Positions 10,056-18,345 of a stretch of 64,000 nt of DNA are shown one piece after another; within the stretch, counting starts at the first letter, position 1; the number at the start of each line of letters is the position of its first letter. Below the pieces are notes generated by a model that did not search any database, had not been told where the DNA came from, and saw only the letters and a program-made list of their open reading frames with translations. Source of the stretch: Cydia pomonella (taxonomy: Eukaryota; Arthropoda; Insecta; Lepidoptera; Tortricidae); the NCBI RefSeq assembly GCF_033807575.1, contig NC_084728.1, forward strand, positions 9,437,451 to 9,501,450. Reading direction: 5' to 3'. A program made the position numbers and the translations under genes.

Positions 10056-10342
10056 TGTAGGTTTCTATCTACTGTCTATTATCTGACTCCAAGGGTTTAA
10101 CTAATTGGTGAGAAGGGAAAGTCACTTAGCACGGAAAATACAAAAGTTTATTACTTCACTGTTACACTACACAGATCAAGGTTAAAACTTAATTGCTTCT
10201 ACGAACACTATACCTATGTATAGTTGGGAGAGAACCGAGCTAGTCGAAAGGCGGGGGACAACTGCCGGGGCCCGCGCCTCGCGGCTTGCACGTGGAATGC
10301 CATGTCAGCATTCCTGCAACTGTGTACACATGTGTCCCTACA
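10056..10342 (-). repeat. 3' LTR of the gypsy element
   Basis: 287 bp, identical by eye to the copy at 15573-15859. On the element's strand it starts TGTAGGGACACATG and ends CCTACA, giving TG..CA ends with a 6-bp inverted repeat. Confidence 0.95.
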
Positions 10343-10356
10343 ATAGTCCTCCCAAA
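10343..10356 (-). promoter_or_regulatory. Putative polypurine tract
   Basis: On the element's strand TTTGGGAGGACTAT abuts the 3' LTR. It is short and imperfect as a purine run, but it is in the only position where the plus-strand primer can be. Confidence 0.5.
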
Positions 10357-10738
10357 TTTTTTCTTAAAAAAAAAATTTTTACAAAATAAAATAAAATCAT
10401 AAGTTCAGTCAACATGAATAGCTTGGTATCGCCTCTCTGCCAGTGAACGTTCGACCTAACACTTCGCTGTAACCGTATACTGCGCGCTCTGCACTTCGCG
10501 GCGGCCGGCGGGCGATACCAGGAATTCATTCTCACACGATAATACACTACAGGGTATTATGACTACTGTTGTTTACAATATACAATGTAACTGCATGACC
10601 TGCAATGAATGGCAAAATTTAAAGTGCACATAATTCGAATAAAAATAATCACGAAACTAAAATGGTGCTTTCATAACTTAAACCTAAAAACACTAATCCT
10701 TAATGTCACTTGCACAAGAAATAACGGGAAAAATTCTT

Positions 10739-11026
10739 TCACAGAGCTGTATTAGGCTGGACCGCTTGGGGTGGTAGGGTTTGCACCCGGACCACTGGCT
10801 GCGTCAGCATACTCGCGGCTCCGACTTCTTTACGTAACCAACGTCTGGTTTTGTGCACACAAAATCTTCTAAATACGAACAGCAGGCTGATCGTTATCAG
10901 GCCTGCCACCACTATCAGTATAATGGATAATATGTTCAATCTCGTCTCGACTTGCGTGACGTTTGAAACGACTTGGGCTTGAGCTATAACTTCATTATTG
11001 GTTTCCTTGCTCTGTCCGTAACCCAT
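10739..11026 (-). CDS. Small myristoylatable single-pass membrane protein in env position
   Basis: 95 residues. It starts MGYGQSK, which fits the N-myristoylation pattern (Gly2, Ser6, basic residue 7). Residues about 30-52 (NILSIILIVVAGLITISLLF) form one membrane segment. Then come a basic cluster with a cysteine (RRFCVHKTRRWLRK, 53-66) and a Pro-rich tail. There is no signal peptide, no furin site and no large ectodomain, so this is not a gypsy/errantivirus envelope glycoprotein. It lies downstream of pol and before the 3' LTR. Expression would need a spliced or subgenomic RNA. Function unknown; a membrane-anchoring or membrane-active accessory protein is an inference from architecture. Confidence 0.65.
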   Translation of the reverse strand: MGYGQSKETNNEVIAQAQVVSNVTQVETRLNILSIILIVVAGLITISLLFVFRRFCVHKTRRWLRKEVGAASMLTQPVVRVQTLPPQAVQPNTAL

Positions 11027-11374
11027 CTTGAACTGTTCTGATGAAAATAATCTGTTGCAATGAAATCTAATTGAAATAACGAATCTTTAAATATCTAAAA
11101 TATTGAACAATACTGCAAATAAATGACATACTTATTTCTTGTGCAACGACTTCCAAAGTAAAACATTATATCTAAGCATGTTGTTACACGTGTTGAAAAC
11201 TACTTAGTTTTGCGTTTATGCAATGATATAGAATCAACTAATTGACAATTACAACAATAAATGAATAAAACTAATAATGAGTTTAACCTCATACGATAAC
11301 ATGTGTTGTAATGATGCAAAATGTAATTACTCACAGGTTAGCTAGTTGTAGCTACATAACCAGTATAACTTGAC
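11027..11374 (-). other. Noncoding stretch between pol tail and small ORF
   Basis: Inside the gypsy element, no ORF. If the small ORF is made from a spliced RNA, the acceptor should lie here. I cannot single out one site. Confidence 0.4.
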
Positions 11375-11560
11375 CTACTGATATTCTATATCAAAACGAA
11401 TAGGGCTGCGGACGACTCGTCCACTCTTAGTTGTCCTAAGGCTAGGCCGTAAATCCGTAGCCTCAGGTCTCAAGTTAGTCTGTCTGTCAGTTATGTCGGT
11501 AGTAGTTTGATCCGACTCTAAGTCGCTCGAATCATTTAATAGATATGCTGGATTGAGCAA
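11375..11560 (-). pseudogene. Probable displaced C-terminal tail of gypsy pol
   Basis: A 61-codon frame overlaps the end of pol by 29 bp in a +1-shifted frame. It opens with a non-ATG codon, so it is not an independent gene. Its sequence starts LNPAYLL and ends RTTKSGRVVRSPIRF. Related gypsy pols usually end in a hydrophobic short motif followed by an acidic linker and a basic TRSGR-like end. This suggests a small indel near 11560 separated the tail from pol in this copy. Confidence 0.55.
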
Positions 11561-14558
11561 TTGAAATATTTACTACACGGTCAGGGAGCTTAATTTTAAA
11601 AACTTTATCATAACGTTTCACAACTTTAAAAGGTCCGTCATAGGGTGATTTAAGTGGGCGTCTAACTGTATCATCGCGCACAAAAACTTTAGTACATGTT
11701 CTCAAATCGGGATGGACAAAGAATGATTTTGAACTACTATGAGATTTCAGAGTGGGCTTTAACTTACCTATTGTTTGACGTATCCGTTTCACGAGACTAT
11801 CGTCGTCGCCTGACTCTGCTTGATTCGTATCATAAAAATCACCTGGTAATCGTAGATTCCTCCCGAATGTCATCTCGGCAGCGCTAACGCTATTGTCGCT
11901 TCTTAGTGCTGCACGGAGACCAAATAAGACTGACGGTAACTGGTCTACCCATGACTTACAGTCTAAGCTTGCCTTAAGCGAGGTTTTCATGGACCTGTGG
12001 AACCTCTCCACCAATCCGTTGCTCTGCGCGTGGTAGGGCGTTGTTCTTAATTTTTTGATACCTAAAATTTTGAGTAAATTATTGAATAAATTGCTCTCAA
12101 ATTGTCTACCCTGATCGCTGGTCAGCTTGAGTGGGCACCCATAACGAGTTATCCAACCGTCGTAAATGGCTTTCGCAACACTCTCTGCGGTGATCTCTTT
12201 GACGGGAAAAGCTTCCGGCCAACGCGTTTTCCTGTCTATGACGGTAACACAATACCTATACCCCTCCTCCGTAGTGGGTAAAGGTCCTACTATATCCACG
12301 TTAATGTGTTCGAACCTATCGACGGGTGGATACTCATTAAACTCTGACAAGGTGTGCCTTGTTACCTTAGCTCTTTGACAGTGTAGACAGCATTTCGCCC
12401 AAATTCCTATATCACGATTCATACCTGGCCAGAAGAACCTACTAGTGATCATTTTCCTTGTAGTCCTTATTCCTGGATGGCTAAGGTTGTGTACTGACTC
12501 GAATGCTACTTTCCTAAAGTCAGTAGGCAAATAAGGTCTAATATTGCTAGTTGAAGTTTCGCAATAGATTGCCTTATCGCCAGTGGGCAAAAATACCTTT
12601 CTGAAATGTGAGCTGTTGTTTTCGCCGAGCGCTTCGTTGGAAATGAAGTTGTCACGTTGCTGTGCGTCAGCAACTGCACCGTAGTCGAGAATCGTGGGAC
12701 AGGAAACCGTTTCTATTCGCGATAAACAATCTGCCGGAATATTATTCTTACCCTCTACATATCGAATGTCTGTTGTAAATTCGCTAATAAATAACAACTG
12801 CCTTGCCCTACGAGGCGTTTCCTTGTTGTTATCTCCGTTTTTGAATGCATAAATGAGAGGTTTGTGATCTGTAAAAATGATTAAAGGTTGCCCTTCAAAC
12901 ATTTTTCTAAAATAACGAACTCCGAGAAAAATTCCTAACAGCTCTCTGTCGTAAGTACTGTACTTCTGTTGTGCGTCCGTCAGTTTTTTAGAGAAATATC
13001 CTAAAGGTTTCCATGAGTCTCCTACCTGTATCTGTAGAACTGCACCAACTGCTCGGTCTGATGCATCTGACATCAGCGCCATGGGAGCATCAACGTGAGG
13101 GTGAGACAATGTAGCCGCGTTTTTTAAGCTTTGCTTACATTTCTCAAACGCCTCAGTCGACTCTGCTGTCCATACGATCTTGGTTTTGTCCCGCTTCTTG
13201 CTGTTATGCAGATACTTGTTGAGCTCTGCTTGGTATGATGCTGCGTTTGGTAAGTGAGCACGATAAAAGTTAACCATACCTAGAAAACGGCGTAAGTCCT
13301 GTACCGTCTCGGGTTTCGGGTAGTCTGTGATTGCTTGCACTTTCTCTGGCAATGGCCGTATGCCCTCTGTAGACACCTCGAAACCTAGAAAATCCAGTTT
13401 CGACTTACCAAAACAGCATTTTGACACGTTGATGGTGATTCCAAACTGGTTCAACCTCTCGAACACAGCTTTAAGGTGTCCCTCATGTTCTTGCTCCGAG
13501 TCGCTAGCTATGAGAATATCGTCAATGTACACAAAAATAAAATCAAAATTTGGGAAAACTGTGGTGTCCATGAATCTCTGAAATGTCTGCGCTGCATTTT
13601 TCAAACCAAATGACATTTTTGGGAACTCCCACAAACCGAAAGGCGTAATTATGGCTGTCTTCTCTATGTCTTCATCCGCCACCGGAATGAAGTGGTATGC
13701 CCTGTTGATATCTATTGTCGAAAAAATCTTTTTTCCTGTCAAAATGTACGTAAAATCTTGTATGCGCGGGATTGGATATCTGTCGGACTTTGTGGCCTGA
13801 TTTAACCGTCTATAATCTCCACATGGGCGAAGTTCGCCGTTCTTTTTTGGAACGACATGCAACGGACTTGCCCAAGGACTTTTTGAAGTCCTGCAGATAC
13901 CCAACTCCTGCATAATTCTAAATTCTTCCCTTACCTTTTTGTAGCGATCCGGAGGCAGTGGTCTCGCTCTAGCGAAAATTGGAGGTCCTCTGGTCTCGAT
14001 ATGATGTTTGATGCTATGGCTAGGTGGTTCTCTGAAATTTACGGGTTTGGTAATGTCCGGGTAATTACTTAGCAAGTCATGGAAAGGGTGGTTTCTATCT
14101 AAAACTCTAATTGACGGATTACTACAATGCTCAATGGATCCGATTACACTTAAGTAGGTTAAACTGTCTAATAACCTCTTGGATCTCAAATCTACAATAA
14201 GACCATAATTAATTAAAAAATCTGCACCCAATATAGGTTGTCGGACATTAGCAATGATAAATGACCATTTATATGCTCTTCGCAAACCTAAATTTAAATC
14301 TAGAGTCTTTATACCATACGTTTTAATTTCTGAACCATTAGCGGCATATAATCTACACACACTTTCACCGATAAAGTACTTGTTTTTGACCGGTATTACA
14401 CTGACCTCGGCACCCGTGTCGATTAGAAAACGAAAACCACTGTTAGAGTCTGTCACTGACAAGCGGTGCGACGGTGGAGTTGTACAAGTTTCCGCTACCT
14501 CTTGTACTCCTTTTAGTTTCCCGACGGCTCTGTTCTCCAAGCGCAAGGTGGTACGCAT
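11532..14558 (-). CDS. pol: Gypsy pol: protease, reverse transcriptase, RNase H, integrase
   Basis: 1008 residues from the first Met, but translation most likely enters by -1 frameshift from gag. Protease DTGA at 47-50. RT has SPWASPLHVVPKK (228-240), FPKMSFGLKNAAQTF (312-326) and YIDD (344-347). RNase H acidic residues are D498, E539 and D564. Integrase has an H690/H694/C724/C727 zinc site and D755, D815, E851 (D-35-E). All catalytic residues are present. It makes cDNA in virus-like particles and inserts it. The frame closes a little early compared with its relatives because of the break near 11560. Confidence 0.95.
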   Translation of the reverse strand: MRTTLRLENRAVGKLKGVQEVAETCTTPPSHRLSVTDSNSGFRFLIDTGAEVSVIPVKNKYFIGESVCRLYAANGSEIKTYGIKTLDLNLGLRRAYKWSFIIANVRQPILGADFLINYGLIVDLRSKRLLDSLTYLSVIGSIEHCSNPSIRVLDRNHPFHDLLSNYPDITKPVNFREPPSHSIKHHIETRGPPIFARARPLPPDRYKKVREEFRIMQELGICRTSKSPWASPLHVVPKKNGELRPCGDYRRLNQATKSDRYPIPRIQDFTYILTGKKIFSTIDINRAYHFIPVADEDIEKTAIITPFGLWEFPKMSFGLKNAAQTFQRFMDTTVFPNFDFIFVYIDDILIASDSEQEHEGHLKAVFERLNQFGITINVSKCCFGKSKLDFLGFEVSTEGIRPLPEKVQAITDYPKPETVQDLRRFLGMVNFYRAHLPNAASYQAELNKYLHNSKKRDKTKIVWTAESTEAFEKCKQSLKNAATLSHPHVDAPMALMSDASDRAVGAVLQIQVGDSWKPLGYFSKKLTDAQQKYSTYDRELLGIFLGVRYFRKMFEGQPLIIFTDHKPLIYAFKNGDNNKETPRRARQLLFISEFTTDIRYVEGKNNIPADCLSRIETVSCPTILDYGAVADAQQRDNFISNEALGENNSSHFRKVFLPTGDKAIYCETSTSNIRPYLPTDFRKVAFESVHNLSHPGIRTTRKMITSRFFWPGMNRDIGIWAKCCLHCQRAKVTRHTLSEFNEYPPVDRFEHINVDIVGPLPTTEEGYRYCVTVIDRKTRWPEAFPVKEITAESVAKAIYDGWITRYGCPLKLTSDQGRQFESNLFNNLLKILGIKKLRTTPYHAQSNGLVERFHRSMKTSLKASLDCKSWVDQLPSVLFGLRAALRSDNSVSAAEMTFGRNLRLPGDFYDTNQAESGDDDSLVKRIRQTIGKLKPTLKSHSSSKSFFVHPDLRTCTKVFVRDDTVRRPLKSPYDGPFKVVKRYDKVFKIKLPDRVVNISIAQSSISIK
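14476..14510 (-). promoter_or_regulatory. Hairpin (possible pseudoknot) stimulating gag-pol frameshifting
   Basis: On the element's RNA, GGAGTACAAG pairs with CTTGTACAACTCC (ten pairs with a CAA bulge) around a 12-base loop, starting five bases after the slippery heptamer. The loop bases AGCGG can pair with CCGCT a few bases downstream of the stem, so an H-type pseudoknot is possible. Spacing and form match known -1 frameshift stimulators. Confidence 0.65.
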
Positions 14559-15445
14559 CGTTGCGCCTTCTCTCTATACCTGTAGTGGTAAGAACATAGC
14601 CAGTCAGGGCTTTCAGGCGTTTTTCTGGTGGTGCTCCTTCCGCGCGATGCTGAACGGCGACGCATGTTCCCTCGTGATGCGGATCTTCCTCGCATTTGAC
14701 AACGGCACCGATCCGACCGCTTTGACTGCCCCTCCAGACTGCACATCCTAGCGTCGAGTTTCTCCAAAGCAGCTAACACCGCTGTCATGTCCGGGATGGG
14801 CGTTGCTCCTTTTCGCGAGGACGATGTTTTTACCTCGGCCAAGTGGGCAGTCGGCCTCACCGCCTCTAGCACCTTGTCTGCGATGGCGGCCAGACTGTCC
14901 AAATTCTGCGTGTCGGCGACTGCAACTGCTGCTCTAGCCGCTTGAGGTAGGTGATTCTGCCACAGAATACACAGCGTCTGGTCAGGGACGTTGCCTCTCG
15001 CTAGATCCCTCATCTTCCTCAACAGGTGTGATGGTTTTTGGTCGCCCAGCTCCATATCGCTGAGGAGCTTCTGCAGCTGAGCCTTTGCAGAGTCCTCATA
15101 AATCTCCAAGAGCTTTTCCTTAAGGGCAACGTACTTCCCTGTTGCTGGCGGCTGAAGCAGAAGGTCTGTGATCTGCCCTATCGCACTCTTCGTCAGCTTC
15201 CCCAGCACTAGGTCATACCTCGCCTGGTCCTTGAGGTGCTGTGGATTTAGGATGGCCTCCACCTGCAGGAACCAATGCCTGGGCTGGTCCGCCCAGAACT
15301 CTGGCAACCTTGATGCCACCGTGACAGCTGCCAGGTCCAACTGCCTGTTGGTCCGTTCCTCTCTCGCTGCAGACGACGCGTCCGCCGGCGGGGGGCGCTG
15401 GTCGCGCTCCCTGACGCCGGGCGCCTCGCATTCACCGTCCGACAT
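14513..15445 (-). CDS. gag: Gypsy gag
   Basis: 310 residues, capsid-like protein for assembly and RNA packaging. LPEFWADQPRHWFLQVEA near residue 48 is typical of insect gypsy Gag proteins. Residues 60-200 are helical, with a leucine-rich capsid-like region. The C-terminus is Arg/Ser-rich (RSASRGNMRRRSASRGRST) and followed by a Cys/His cluster (CSYHYRYREKAQRCVPPC) that resembles a degenerate zinc knuckle. The start Met lies about 130 bases inside the 5' LTR edge. The stop TAA directly follows the GGGAAAC heptamer, so most ribosomes stop here and some shift into pol. Confidence 0.85.
   Translation of the reverse strand: MSDGECEAPGVRERDQRPPPADASSAAREERTNRQLDLAAVTVASRLPEFWADQPRHWFLQVEAILNPQHLKDQARYDLVLGKLTKSAIGQITDLLLQPPATGKYVALKEKLLEIYEDSAKAQLQKLLSDMELGDQKPSHLLRKMRDLARGNVPDQTLCILWQNHLPQAARAAVAVADTQNLDSLAAIADKVLEAVRPTAHLAEVKTSSSRKGATPIPDMTAVLAALEKLDARMCSLEGQSKRSDRCRCQMRGRSASRGNMRRRSASRGRSTTRKTPESPDWLCSYHYRYREKAQRCVPPCAWRTEPSGN
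14516..14522 (-). promoter_or_regulatory. -1 ribosomal frameshift heptamer GGGAAAC
   Basis: In the gag frame it is split G GGA AAC, exactly the X XXY YYZ pattern, and is immediately followed by the gag stop TAA (14515-14513). Slipping back one base puts GGG AAA in the pol frame, which is open across it. The downstream hairpin begins after a five-base spacer. Confidence 0.8.
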
Positions 15446-15554
15446 ATTAGAATGTCTTTGTGTACTTGCCCCGGTTCACTCCCGCAAAATGAGTTGCCCC
15501 CGATAAACAGAAAACAACTTTCCGCACTAAATCGTTTATAGTCACTATCGCGTT

Positions 15555-15570
15555 TTTATCGGGGTCACCA
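15555..15570 (-). promoter_or_regulatory. Putative primer-binding site
   Basis: TGGTGACCCCGATAAA starts two bases after the 5' LTR on the element's strand. TGG is the complement of the CCA end of a tRNA. The tRNA species was not assigned. Confidence 0.65.
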
Positions 15571-15572
15571 CT

Positions 15573-15859
15573 TGTAGGTTTCTATCTACTGTCTATTATC
15601 TGACTCCAAGGGTTTAACTAATTGGTGAGAAGGGAAAGTCACTTAGCACGGAAAATACAAAAGTTTATTACTTCACTGTTACACTACACAGATCAAGGTT
15701 AAAACTTAATTGCTTCTACGAACACTATACCTATGTATAGTTGGGAGAGAACCGAGCTAGTCGAAAGGCGGGGGACAACTGCCGGGGCCCGCGCCTCGCG
15801 GCTTGCACGTGGAATGCCATGTCAGCATTCCTGCAACTGTGTACACATGTGTCCCTACA
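15573..15859 (-). repeat. 5' LTR of the gypsy element
   Basis: Identical by eye to the 3' LTR at 10056-10342. Transcription of the element should start in it and run toward lower coordinates. No single TATA box is clear. Confidence 0.95.
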
Positions 15860-15987
15860 AATACATAGAAAACATCCCTGACTCAGGAACAAATACCTGT
15901 GCTCATTACACAAATACATGTCCTTACCGGGATCCGAATCCAGGACCGTCGGCTTCATAGGTAGGGCCACTACCCACTAGGCTCAAA
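15860..15987 (-). mobile_element. Head part of the SINE C interrupted by gypsy
   Basis: B-box-like GGATTCGGATCC and A-box-like AGCCTAGTGGGTAGTGG on the minus strand, followed by the C body. The tail continues at 10041-10055 on the other side of the gypsy. The outer sequence 15988-16012 is the proposed target duplication. Confidence 0.75.
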
Positions 15988-16145
15988 TCAGCCGAAAAAA
16001 ACGGCCCCACAAAACTAATGCTCGCACGGCTTAGGCACGACTTTTGCTTCCAGTCTCGTTTCGGCCGTCGACAACGACAACTGTCAAATATGATGAAATG
16101 TTCTGTGAAAAAATGCGCTTATAATAGCAAAACAACAAGAAAATA

Positions 16146-16477
16146 AACCGGCCAAGAGCATGTCGGGCCATGCTCAGAGTAGGGTTCCGTAGTTACTCTT
16201 CCGTCACAATAAGCTAAACTGGAGCTTAAAGTATAGTAAATTGTTAACCAAGGGATGAAACGGTACCTTTCACCTGAGTTAAGCAAATAGGCAAATTTTC
16301 ATAATCAGTACCTAATTAAAATAAGTCTTTTTACTATGAATGGAAAACTTTTTGCGATAACTCAAAAACAGCTAAACTCATCATGTCCGCTATAGTTTTC
16401 ATTTAATGTATTTCTTAAGCTCTACTTCCACGATTTTTTTCATATTTTTTGGACCTATGGTTCAAAAGTTAGAGGAG
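16146..16477 (+). mobile_element. Relative of family E (CCGGCCAAGAGCATGTCGGG)
   Basis: Starts ACCGGCCAAGAGCATGTCGG then GTAGGGTTCCGTAG, a layout parallel to family E, with later TTCAAAAGTTAGAGG. The 3' part is missing where SINE F begins. No coding capacity. Confidence 0.6.
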
Positions 16478-16617
16478 TATTGGAATTAGTCTGGTTTCAC
16501 GATGTTACCCTTCATCGAAAAGTGACTGGTAAATATCAAATGATATTTCGTACAAAAGTTCCGAAAAACTCATTGGTACGAGGCGGAGTTTGAACCCGTG
16601 ACCTCCGGATTGCAAAC
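16478..16617 (-). mobile_element. SINE F fragment fused to an A fragment
   Basis: Minus-strand F sequence from GGAGGTCACGGGTTCAAACTC through AAATATCATTTGATATTTACC. It breaks at GCAAACAAGCATACG, which is A tail sequence that continues to about 16660. The joint shares the bases GCAA, suggesting template switching or recombination. Confidence 0.65.
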
Positions 16618-16687
16618 AAGCATACGACCCGCCGCCCGCCTGGTGTTATATGCGCGTTGCCGACAATTTCAAAACCTATACACTCCT

Positions 16688-17230
16688 TTTTAGGGTTCCG
16701 TAGCCAAATGGCAAAAAACGGAACCCTTATAGATTCGTCATGTCCGTCTGTCTGTCCGATTATGTCACCGCCACTTTTTTCCGAAACTATAAGAGCTATA
16801 CTGTTCAAACTTGGTAAGTAGATGTATTCTATGAACCGCATTAGGATTTTTACACAAAAATAGAAAAAAAAAAACAATAAATTTTGGGGGTTCCCCATAC
16901 TTAGAACTGAAACTCAAAAAATCTTTTTTCATCAAACCCATATGTGTGGGATAGGTCTTCAAAAATGATATTTAGGTTTCTAATATCATTTTTTTCTAAA
17001 CTGAATAGTTTGCGACAGAGACGCTTCCAAAGTGAAAAAATATGTGTCCCACCCCCAGAACTTCTAAAATAACAGAATGAAAAATCTAAAAAAAATATAT
17101 GATATACATTACCATGCAAACTTCCACCGAAAATTGGTTTGAACTAGATCTAGTAAGTAGTTTTTTTTTATACGTCATAAATGGTACGGAACCCTTCATG
17201 GGCGAGTCAGACTCGCACTTGGCCGCTTTT
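16688..17230 (-). mobile_element. Family E element, copy 3
   Basis: Reverse complement of the E layout: TTAGGGTTCCGTAGCCAAAT at the left and ACTCGCACTTGGCCGCTTTT at the right. Both ends are complete. The 120- and 72-codon frames inside are not shared in the same phase by the other copies. Confidence 0.8.
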
Positions 17231-17468
17231 AAGAACTAACATTCTAGGCTTACATTTTTTTGTGCATAAAGTTCTATATTAAAATAGATCAGTTATAATT
17301 ATAACGGTAAAAACTTCCATTGATCAAACATACATGTCAGTGTCACAGAATAGAGTTAATTTAGACCTCATTATGATGACAGATCGACACCTCATATTCA
17401 AATCGAGCAAAAAATTACGATTATTAATAATGAATAGAATCAAACGTTACTTTGTGGAAATCCATACA
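17231..17468. other. No gene recognised
   Basis: AT-rich spacer without identifiable repeat. Confidence 0.4.
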
Positions 17469-17833
17469 TTTTTTTTATGATACAGGAGGCAAACGAGCAG
17501 ACGGATCACCTGATGGTAAGCGATTACCGCTGCCCATGGACACCCGTAACACTAGAGGGGTTGTAAGTGCGTTGCCAGCCTTTAAGATGGGAGTACGCTC
17601 TTTCCTTGAAGGTTTGAACTGTTTGAAGGTGAGTAAGGTTGCCAGAGCTCATCGAGGGGGGGCGGGTTTAGGGTCGGCAACGCGCATGTAACTCCTCTGG
17701 AGTTGCAGGCGTACATAGGCTACGGAGACTGCTTACCATCAGGTGGGCCGTACGCTTGTTTGCCACCGACGTAGTATAAAAAAAGGTCGTATCGGTCCGG
17801 AAATACCGCAGGCGACAGTTAAATCCACAATTT
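17469..17833 (-). mobile_element. LINE B 3' end, split by an A insertion
   Basis: On the plus strand it starts with a T run, then GGAGGCAAACGAGCAGACGG and GGTAAGCGATTACCGCTGCC. It is interrupted at 17628-17784 by A and resumes GGTCGTATCGGTCCGGAAAT. Its last codons belong to a pol C-terminus like that at 63776-64000. The copy is 5'-truncated. Confidence 0.8.
17628..17784 (+). mobile_element. Family A, 5'-truncated copy nested in LINE B
   Basis: GTGAGTAAGGTTGCCAGAGC to GACGTAGTATAAAAAAA. The flanking B sequence continues directly after the poly(A), with AAGG on both sides as a possible short target duplication. Confidence 0.8.
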
Positions 17834-18051
17834 AATTAAACATTACTTTTCTAATCGGTATCTTTTCGCGGATTAGCAAAGGAATATTTTAGTTTTAATT
17901 TACAATTAGTAATTTCAATTGACAACTTTATGTAGTAAAGTATTAAAAGCCTGCTAGCTTTCGGCTACGGGCTTAATCAGCATTCGTTCGTAAATTCTTG
18001 TTTACCGCCCTTAAGTTCTTATCGTACTATTATTTATACATATACATCATC

Positions 18052-18345
18052 ATCTTCCTCACGTTGTACCGGCATTTTGCCACGGCTCATGGGAGCCTGA
18101 TGGGGTCCGCTTGGCAACTAATCCCTAGAATTGGCGTAGGCACTATGTAGTTTTTACGAAAGCGACTGCCATCTGACCTTCCAACCCACAGGGTAAACTA
18201 GGCCTTATTAGGATTAGTCCGGTTTCCTCACGATGTTTTCCTTCATCGAAAAGCGACTGGTAAATATCAAATGATATTTCGTACATAAGTTCCGAAAAAC
18301 TCTTTGGTACGCGCCGGACCCGTGACCTCCGGATTGAAAGTATTA
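18052..18345 (-). mobile_element. SINE F, head-truncated copy
   Basis: Minus-strand copy from GTCACGGGTCCGGCGCGTACC to the tail TGAGCCGTGGCAAAATGCCG, with all body blocks (AAGCGACTGGTAAATATCAA on the plus strand). The A-box end is missing at the right border. Confidence 0.75.

Larger units (their letters stand above)
10056..15859 (-). mobile_element. Ty3/gypsy LTR retrotransposon, nearly intact
   Basis: 5804 bp between AATA (10052-10055) and AATA (15860-15863). LTRs of 287 bp start TGTAGG and end CCCTACA and appear identical base for base, so the insertion is very recent or was gene-converted. Order on the minus strand: 5' LTR, primer-binding site, gag, -1 frameshift signal, protease-RT-RNase H-integrase, a short overlapping frame, a small membrane-protein ORF, polypurine tract, 3' LTR. 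The domain order with integrase last is the Ty3/gypsy arrangement. It interrupts a SINE C. Confidence 0.95.
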
